Notes under the pieces: generated by a model
Told to the model about the DNA's origin: nothing
What the model saw: the letters and a program-made list of their open reading frames with translations, nothing else
Database searches by the model: none
Shown: positions 13,183-18,906 of the stretch, one piece after another
Layout of the letters: every line of letters begins with the position of its first letter
Numbering within the stretch: the first letter of the stretch is position 1
NCBI GenBank assembly: GCA_965365655.1
Contig: CBDUCN010000063.1
Coordinates: forward strand, 1 to 18,906
Direction of reading: 5' to 3'
DNA from: JBFHNV01 sp965365655
GTDB lineage: Bacteria > Pseudomonadota > Gammaproteobacteria > HK1
DNA length: 18,906 bases
Position numbers and translations under genes: made by a program

Positions 13183-14016
13183 ATGCAGATCCGCGATCTC
13201 GCCGTACACGTGGACCACCGCGAGCAGTCGCGCAGGGGGCTGGAGGTGGCGGTCGCGCTGGCCGAGCGGTTCGGCGCACATCTGGTCGGTATCTACGTCG
13301 ATTCGGTGCCGATGGCCCCGGAACTGGTCGCGATGTCGACTGCCCCGGTGCTGCTGGAGACCATCGCCGAGGAGCAGGAGGAGCGCGCCGCCGCCGCCCG
13401 CGGGCGCTTCGAGCAGGCGGTGCAGGCCGCCGGGGTGTCGAACGCGTTCCGCCACGCTCAGGGGCCGATGTTCGAGGCGCTGAACGTCAATGCCCGCTAC
13501 GCCGACCTGCTGGTGCTCACCCAGGAGGGGGACGGTGAGTCGGGGCCGGTGCTGGGCGGCTTTGCCGACTACACGGTCATGGACTGCGGGCGTCCGGTGC
13601 TGGTCGTGCCGTTCATCGGCGCCGCGGCACCGGTGGGTGGCACCGCGCTGGTGGCCTGGAGCGGCACCCGCGAGGCGGCGCGGGCGGTGCACGACGCGCT
13701 GCCGCTGCTCGCCCTCGCGAAGCGGGTGCAGGTGGTCGTGATCCAGCCCGAGGACACGGAGCTGTCCGACGCTCCGCTGCCCGGAGCCGACCTCAGCGAG
13801 CACCTCGCGCGCCACGGCCTCGACGTCGAGGCGAAGGTGATTGCCGGGCACGACGTGGACGCCGGGAACCTGCTGCTGTCGCACGCCGCCGACATCGACG
13901 CCAATCTGATCGTGATGGGCGCCTACGGGCACTCCCGGCTGCGCGAGATGGTGCTCGGGGGCATGACGCGGCACATGCTCGTGCACATGACGGTGCCGGT
14001 GCTGATGTCGCACTGA
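13183..14016 (+). CDS. Universal stress protein, tandem UspA domains
   Basis: A 277-residue protein with two UspA folds. The first (1-145) has DLAVHVDHREQSRRGLEVAVALAERFGAHLVGIYVD but a decayed ATP loop (LTQEGDGESGPVLGGF). The second (152-277) begins GTALVAWSGTREAARAVHDAL and keeps the ATP-binding loop pattern G-x2-G-H-S-R...G-G-M-T-R (246-263), ending VPVLMSH. Only the C-terminal half is therefore expected to bind nucleotide. Such proteins help survival under starvation, low oxygen or redox stress. The ATG at 13183 has GAGGAG seven bases upstream. It is preceded by an FNR/Anr-like box and followed by convergent thrB, so it is probably monocistronic. No signal peptide or membrane segment is seen. 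Confidence 0.93.
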   Translation: MQIRDLAVHVDHREQSRRGLEVAVALAERFGAHLVGIYVDSVPMAPELVAMSTAPVLLETIAEEQEERAAAARGRFEQAVQAAGVSNAFRHAQGPMFEALNVNARYADLLVLTQEGDGESGPVLGGFADYTVMDCGRPVLVVPFIGAAAPVGGTALVAWSGTREAARAVHDALPLLALAKRVQVVVIQPEDTELSDAPLPGADLSEHLARHGLDVEAKVIAGHDVDAGNLLLSHAADIDANLIVMGAYGHSRLREMVLGGMTRHMLVHMTVPVLMSH

Positions 14017-14153
14017 GCGGCGCCCGTGCGCCGGCCGGTCGTCGGCCTTCGCGGCGCTGAGGGGTATGGAGCCGCCGTGCCGGAGGCGCGGCCCAGGCTC
14101 AGCCCCCTGTCACCACGGGCGGCATGCGCGGGCCGAAGGCGGGCGCTGCGACT

Positions 14154-14173
14154 CGGCCGTGAACGGCCGTTCA
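14154..14173. terminator. Overlapping palindromes between convergent usp and thrB, possible bidirectional terminator
   Basis: CGGCCGT-GA-ACGGCCG (14154-14169) can form a 6-bp stem with a TGAA loop. The overlapping TGAACGGCCGTTCA (14160-14173) is a perfect 14-bp palindrome that includes the thrB stop codon. The two folds exclude each other. Convergent genes end here, so a shared transcription stop is plausible, but there is no T-tract on either strand. Confidence 0.4.
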
Positions 14174-15133
14174 GGCCGTCGCCTCGTCCCACAGCGCCGT
14201 CGCGGCCTCGCCGCCGACGCGCCGCTGCTCGAGGATCACGCGGATTGCGTCCGGGTCCTTCACCGTCGTGAGGTGCCCCTCCTTCGGGAAGATCTTGTCC
14301 TGCAGCCGCGAGATCCAGAAGCGCAGCGCGCCGTAGCGCAGCATGTCCGGCCACGCGGCGCGCTCGGCGGCCTGCAGCGGGCGCTCGGCATGGTAGGCGC
14401 GCACCACGGCCAGCGCGCGGTCGGCGCACAACGCGCCGTCGGGCAGCGTGCACCACTGGTTCACCGTGATCGCGAGGTCGTAGACGCGAAGGCCGTCGCA
14501 GGCGTAGTAGAAGTCGATCACGCCCGTGATCTCGCCGTTGCGGAACAGCACGTTGTCCGGAAACAGGTCGGCGTGCACCACGCCGCGCGGCAGCCCGCGC
14601 CAGTCCCGCGCCGCGTGGTGCGCGAGCTCGTCGCGAAGCATCGCCGCGGTGTCGGTGTCCAGCCGCGGGTAGAGGCGCTCGGCGGTCTCGCGCCGCCAGC
14701 TCATGCCGCGGCGATCCTCGCGGTGCATCGGAAATCCCTCGGCGGCGAGGTGCAGGCGCGCGAGCACCGCGCCGACCCGCGCGCAGTCGTCGCAGGTGGG
14801 CTCCTCGGTGCTCTCCCCGCGCAGCCGCTCCACCAGTGCGGCCGGGCGTCCGAGCAGGGTGTGCAGGGTCTGCCCCTGGCGGTCCGGGATCGGGCGCGCA
14901 CTGGGGATGCCGCGCCCGGCCAGCCAGCCCATCAGCTCGATGAAGTAGGGGACCTGCTCCGCCGGCCACTGCTCGACCAGCGTGAGCACGAACTCGCCGC
15001 GTTCCGTCGTGACGAAGTAGTTGGTGTTCTCGATCCCTTCGCTGATGCCCTTGAACGTCATCAGCCGCCCGGCGTCGAAGCGGGCGATGAAGCGATCCAG
15101 CGTGCGGCGATCGACGCGGGTGAATACGGACAT
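14171..15133 (-). CDS. thrB: Homoserine kinase, APH-fold type (ThrB)
   Basis: A 320-residue homoserine kinase of the aminoglycoside-phosphotransferase-like type used by pseudomonads and relatives, not the GHMP type of E. coli. It phosphorylates homoserine for threonine synthesis. The N-terminal lobe has FKGISEGIENTNYFVTTERGEFVLTLVE (27-54). The catalytic loop is VVHADLFPDN (185-194, Asp188) and the metal-binding loop is GVIDFYYACD (204-213, Asp207). The C-terminal RFWISRLQDKIFPKEG (271-286) is typical. The ATG at 15133 begins MSVFTRV as in relatives and lies 41 nt after the DUF2782 stop. Position beside polA and DUF2782 is conserved in pseudomonads, which supports the name. Confidence 0.94.
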   Translation of the reverse strand: MSVFTRVDRRTLDRFIARFDAGRLMTFKGISEGIENTNYFVTTERGEFVLTLVEQWPAEQVPYFIELMGWLAGRGIPSARPIPDRQGQTLHTLLGRPAALVERLRGESTEEPTCDDCARVGAVLARLHLAAEGFPMHREDRRGMSWRRETAERLYPRLDTDTAAMLRDELAHHAARDWRGLPRGVVHADLFPDNVLFRNGEITGVIDFYYACDGLRVYDLAITVNQWCTLPDGALCADRALAVVRAYHAERPLQAAERAAWPDMLRYGALRFWISRLQDKIFPKEGHLTTVKDPDAIRVILEQRRVGGEAATALWDEATA

Positions 15134-15174
15134 TGGAGCCTGCCGTCAGCCCGGGCAGCGGCCCGGCGGATCCG

Positions 15175-15543
15175 CTACCAGGAAAAGATCACCCAGTTCG
15201 GGATCAGGAGATCGGGATCGAATCGGTCGTTGCGCCGGTCCAGCCGGCCGTCGCCGTCGGTGTCGTACAGGAAGTACGGCGGAAAATCGCCGTCCGGCTG
15301 CACCTTGATCGCGCGCAGCTGCCCGTTCATCCGGTATTCCGTCACCGTCGCGCGGTCACGGCGCACGATGCGCACGTCCGGCTCCAGCGTCTCGCCGCTG
15401 CGCACGCGCTCGGGCAGCGGCGGCGGCTCCGGCACCGCCTCCAGCGGCGGCGGCGGTGCATCCGCGGCGCGCGGTTCCTGTGCCTGCGCCGGCGCCAGGG
15501 CGGCTGCGAGCGCGAGGACGGTGAAGGTCGGGTGCGTGCGCAA
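15175..15543 (-). CDS. DUF2782 family small exported protein
   Basis: A 122-residue protein of DUF2782, function unknown. After a short signal-like start (RTHPTFTVLALAAALAPAQA, possible cleavage near residue 21) comes a Pro-rich stretch. The conserved core follows: PDVRIVRRDRATVTEYRMNG with LRAIKV (55-80), PPYFLYDTDGDGRLDRR (88-104), and the usual IPNWVIFSW end. I chose the TTG at 15543 because no ATG or GTG occurs near the signal peptide in this frame; the only upstream ATG (15678) would overlap the LOG gene by 77 nt and destroy the signal peptide. The DTDGDGR segment resembles a calcium-binding loop. It lies between the LOG gene and thrB, beside polA, as in pseudomonads. The start is less sure than the gene. 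Confidence 0.8.
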   Translation of the reverse strand: MRTHPTFTVLALAAALAPAQAQEPRAADAPPPPLEAVPEPPPLPERVRSGETLEPDVRIVRRDRATVTEYRMNGQLRAIKVQPDGDFPPYFLYDTDGDGRLDRRNDRFDPDLLIPNWVIFSW

Positions 15544-15601
15544 GGTGACGGCGGGCGTTTGGGTGGAGGGGCGTCGCTGCCGGCGTGCGGCGCAGGCGAC
15601 T

Positions 15602-16330
<729 letters not shown>

Positions 16331-16415
16331 TCGCGTCTCCTGGGCGGGGTGGCGGGCGTGACACGGGCCTGCCGGGCGGGCACATTCTAAGCCCGCCCCG
16401 CCAGGAGCCGACCGC
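16331..16415. promoter_or_regulatory. Divergent promoter region LOG gene / polA
   Basis: The 85-nt gap must start both transcripts. On the minus strand TAGAAT (16389-16384) matches the -10 consensus at five of six positions, giving a short leader for the LOG gene, but the -35 is poor. On the plus strand GTGACA followed 17 nt later by CACATT is a weak pair for polA. The polA ribosome site is AGGAG, ending at 16407. Confidence 0.35.
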
Positions 16416-18906
16416 GTGACCGACGCCCCGAAGACCCTGCTGCTGGTGGACGGCTCGTCGTACCTGTACCGGGCCTTCCACGCGATGCCGGCGCTCACCA
16501 ACTCCAAGGGCATGCCGACCGGCGCGGTGTACGGCATCACCAACATGCTCAAGCGGATCCTCGCGGAGCGCGAGCCGGACTACATCGCGGTGGTGTTCGA
16601 CGCCAAAGGCAAGACGTTCCGCGACGATCTCTACGATCAGTACAAGGCCACGCGCCCGCCGATGCCGGACGAGCTGCGCGTGCAGCAGCAGCCGATCCGC
16701 GACGTGGTGGAAGCGCTGGGGATCCCGCTGCTCGAGGTGTCGGGCGTGGAGGCCGACGACGTGATCGGCACCCTGTCGCGCGAGGCGACGACCGGCGGGG
16801 TGCGCACCCTGATGTCCACCAGCGACAAGGACATGGCGCAGCTCGTGGACGAGCACGTGACGATGGTCAACACCATGGACGGCGGGGCGCTGGACCCCGC
16901 CGGCGTGGAGCAGAAGTTCGGCGTGCCGCCGTCGCGCATCGTCGACTACCTCACGCTGATCGGCGACACCTCGGACAACGTGCCCGGCGTGCCCAAGGTC
17001 GGGCCGAAGACCGCGGCGAAGTGGATCGCCCAGTACGGCAGCCTCGACGGCGTGGTCGAGCACGCCGGCGAGATCAAGGGCAAGGTGGGCGAGTCGTTGC
17101 GCGAGCACCTGGATCAGCTCCCGCGCTCGCGCGAGCTGGTCACGATTCGCTGCGACGTGGACCTGGATCTGGGCGTCGCGGATCTGGTGCGGCGCGAGCC
17201 GGACGTCGCGCGCCTGCGCGAGCTCTACGCCGACCTCGAGTTCAAGACCTGGCTGGCCGAGATCCTGGAGGCCGGCGGCGAGGACGCGGCGGGCGACGGC
17301 GGGCGCGACGCCCCGGAGATCGATTACGAGACGGTGCTCGACGAGGCGCGCCTGGACGCGTGGCTGGCCGAGCTGGAGGCCGCGGAGCTGTTCGCGTTCG
17401 ACACCGAGACCACGTCGCTGGACTACATGCAGGCGCAGATCGTCGGCGTGTCCTTCGCGGTCGAGCCGGGGCGCGCGGCGTACGTGCCGCTGGCCCACGG
17501 CTATGCGGGCGCGCCCGATCAGCTCGACCGGGACACGGTGCTCGAGCGCCTGCGCCGGCTGCTCGAGGACCCGAAACGGGCCAAGGTGGGGCACAACCTG
17601 AAGTACGACATGAGCGTGCTCGCGCGCCACGGCATCCGCCTCGCCGGGGTGCGCTTCGACACCATGCTCGAGAGCTACGTGCTGGACAGCACCGCGACCC
17701 GCCACGACATGGACTCGCTGGCGCTGAAGTACCTGGGCCACAGGACGATCCACTTCGAGGACGTCGCAGGCAAGGGACGCAACCAGCTCACGTTCGACCA
17801 GGTCGCGCTGGAGGAGGCCGGCCCCTACGCGGCGGAGGACGCCGACGTGACGGTGCGCCTGCACCGCCACCTGTGGCCGAAGCTCGAGGGCGAGACGCGC
17901 CTCGCAGCGCTGTTCCGCGACATCGAGATGCCGCTGGTGCCGGTGCTCTCGCACATCGAGCGCACCGGGGTGAAGGTAGACGCGCGCCTGCTGGCGCAGC
18001 AGAGCGCGGAGATCGCCGAGCGCCTCGTCGAGGTGGAGGAGGCGGCGTACGAGCAGGCCGGCGGGCCGTTCAACCTCGGCTCGCCGAAGCAGCTCCAGGA
18101 GATCCTGTTCGAGCGCCTGGAGCTGCCGGTGGTCGCGAAGACGCCGAAGGGCCAGCCGTCCACCGCGGAGTCGGTGCTCCAGGAGCTCGCGCACGACCAC
18201 GCGCTGCCGCACCTGATCCTCGAGCACCGCGCGCTCGCGAAGCTGCGCTCGACCTACCTCGACGCGTTGCCGAACCGCATCGATCCGGACACCGGGCGCG
18301 TGCACACCAGCTACCACCAGGCGGTGGCGTCCACGGGGCGGCTGTCGTCCAGCGAGCCGAACCTGCAGAACATCCCGGTGCGCCGGCCCGAGGGGCGGCG
18401 CATCCGCCGCGCGTTCGTCGCCGAGGAGGGCTGCTGCCTGCTCGCCGCGGACTACTCGCAGATCGAGCTGCGGATCATGGCGCACCTGTCCGGCGACGAG
18501 GGCCTGCGCCGCGCGTTCGAATCCGGCGAGGACGTGCACCGGGCGACGGCCGCCGAGGTGTTCGGCGTGCCGCTGGCCGACGTCAGCCAGGACCAGCGCC
18601 GCAACGCGAAGGCGATCAACTTCGGGCTCATCTACGGCATGTCCGCGTTCGGCCTCGGCCGCCAGCTCGGCATCGCGCGCGCGGAGGCGCAGGAGTACGT
18701 GGACCTGTACTTCTCCCGCTACCCAGGCGTGAAGGCGTACATGGACCGTACCCGCGAGGCGGCGCGCGAGGCGGGCTACGTCGAGACGGTGTACGGGCGC
18801 CGGCTATACCTGCCGGAGATCAACTCCCGCAACGCGCAGCGCCGCCAGTATGCGGAGCGCACCGCGATCAACGCGCCGATGCAGGGCACCGCGGCGGACA
18901 TCATCA
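16416..18906 (+). CDS. polA: DNA polymerase I, 3' end outside the window
   Basis: 830 codons are visible; E. coli Pol I has 928, so about 100 residues are missing on the right. The 5'-nuclease domain (1-290) has LLLVDGSSYLYRAFHAMP, EADDVIGTL, TSDKDMAQLV and GDTSDNVPGVPKVGPKTA. The 3'-5' proofreading domain keeps all its acidic residues: Asp329 and Glu331 (FDTET), Asp398 (NLKYD) and Tyr471/Asp475 (YAAED), so proofreading should work. The polymerase domain shows motif A DYSQIELR (Asp679) and motif B RRNAKAINFGLIYG (Lys732); motif C lies beyond the edge. The GTG start at 16416 follows CAGGAG by eight bases and gives the family's usual beginning. The enzyme removes primers and fills repair gaps. 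Confidence 0.97.
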   Translation, partial: MTDAPKTLLLVDGSSYLYRAFHAMPALTNSKGMPTGAVYGITNMLKRILAEREPDYIAVVFDAKGKTFRDDLYDQYKATRPPMPDELRVQQQPIRDVVEALGIPLLEVSGVEADDVIGTLSREATTGGVRTLMSTSDKDMAQLVDEHVTMVNTMDGGALDPAGVEQKFGVPPSRIVDYLTLIGDTSDNVPGVPKVGPKTAAKWIAQYGSLDGVVEHAGEIKGKVGESLREHLDQLPRSRELVTIRCDVDLDLGVADLVRREPDVARLRELYADLEFKTWLAEILEAGGEDAAGDGGRDAPEIDYETVLDEARLDAWLAELEAAELFAFDTETTSLDYMQAQIVGVSFAVEPGRAAYVPLAHGYAGAPDQLDRDTVLERLRRLLEDPKRAKVGHNLKYDMSVLARHGIRLAGVRFDTMLESYVLDSTATRHDMDSLALKYLGHRTIHFEDVAGKGRNQLTFDQVALEEAGPYAAEDADVTVRLHRHLWPKLEGETRLAALFRDIEMPLVPVLSHIERTGVKVDARLLAQQSAEIAERLVEVEEAAYEQAGGPFNLGSPKQLQEILFERLELPVVAKTPKGQPSTAESVLQELAHDHALPHLILEHRALAKLRSTYLDALPNRIDPDTGRVHTSYHQAVASTGRLSSSEPNLQNIPVRRPEGRRIRRAFVAEEGCCLLAADYSQIELRIMAHLSGDEGLRRAFESGEDVHRATAAEVFGVPLADVSQDQRRNAKAINFGLIYGMSAFGLGRQLGIARAEAQEYVDLYFSRYPGVKAYMDRTREAAREAGYVETVYGRRLYLPEINSRNAQRRQYAERTAINAPMQGTAADII

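Overview
This is a very GC-rich (roughly 70 % by eye) bacterial chromosome segment. The core gene families point to a gammaproteobacterium, possibly of an Ectothiorhodospiraceae/Chromatiales-like kind; the family-level placement is inference. The order gshB-tonB-yqgE-ruvX, and thrB plus a DUF2782 gene beside polA, are gammaproteobacterial neighbourhoods (known, for example, from Pseudomonas). All confidently called genes are intact except the two cut by the window edges: a PhyH-family dioxygenase at the left and polA at the right.

Layout. From 6810 down to 1, every gene is on the minus strand. The order is gshB (glutathione synthetase), tonB-like, yqgE, ruvX (its start overlaps the yqgE stop by 4 nt), a SnoaL-like protein, a NIPSNAP protein, a two-domain PPK2 polyphosphate:AMP phosphotransferase, a GntR/FCD regulator and the start of a PhyH dioxygenase. 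From 6992 to 14016 the genes are on the plus strand: hemC-hemD (overlapping; tetrapyrrole synthesis), ptsH-ptsI (overlapping by 4 nt; HPr and enzyme I), mgtE (Mg2+ channel) and a tandem-domain universal stress protein. From 16330 down to 14171 a minus-strand LOG-family gene, a DUF2782 gene and thrB form a likely operon, divergent from polA, which starts at 16416 and leaves the window with 830 codons visible.

Functionally this is mostly housekeeping: haem precursors, glutathione, PTS phosphotransfer without sugar permeases, Mg2+ entry, threonine synthesis, and DNA replication/repair. The left end (GntR, dioxygenase, NIPSNAP, SnoaL-like) is more accessory in character.

The most unusual part is non-coding, between mgtE and the stress-protein gene (12633-13182). 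A 169-bp element with imperfect terminal inverted repeats packs five consecutive hairpins, and its left end supplies the mgtE stop codon. It is followed by a textbook intrinsic terminator pointing to the minus strand although no minus-strand gene precedes it (suggesting an unannotated small RNA), then a 19-nt palindrome and an FNR/Anr-like box in front of the stress-protein promoter. Several gene ends also carry long perfect GC palindromes without a T-tract.
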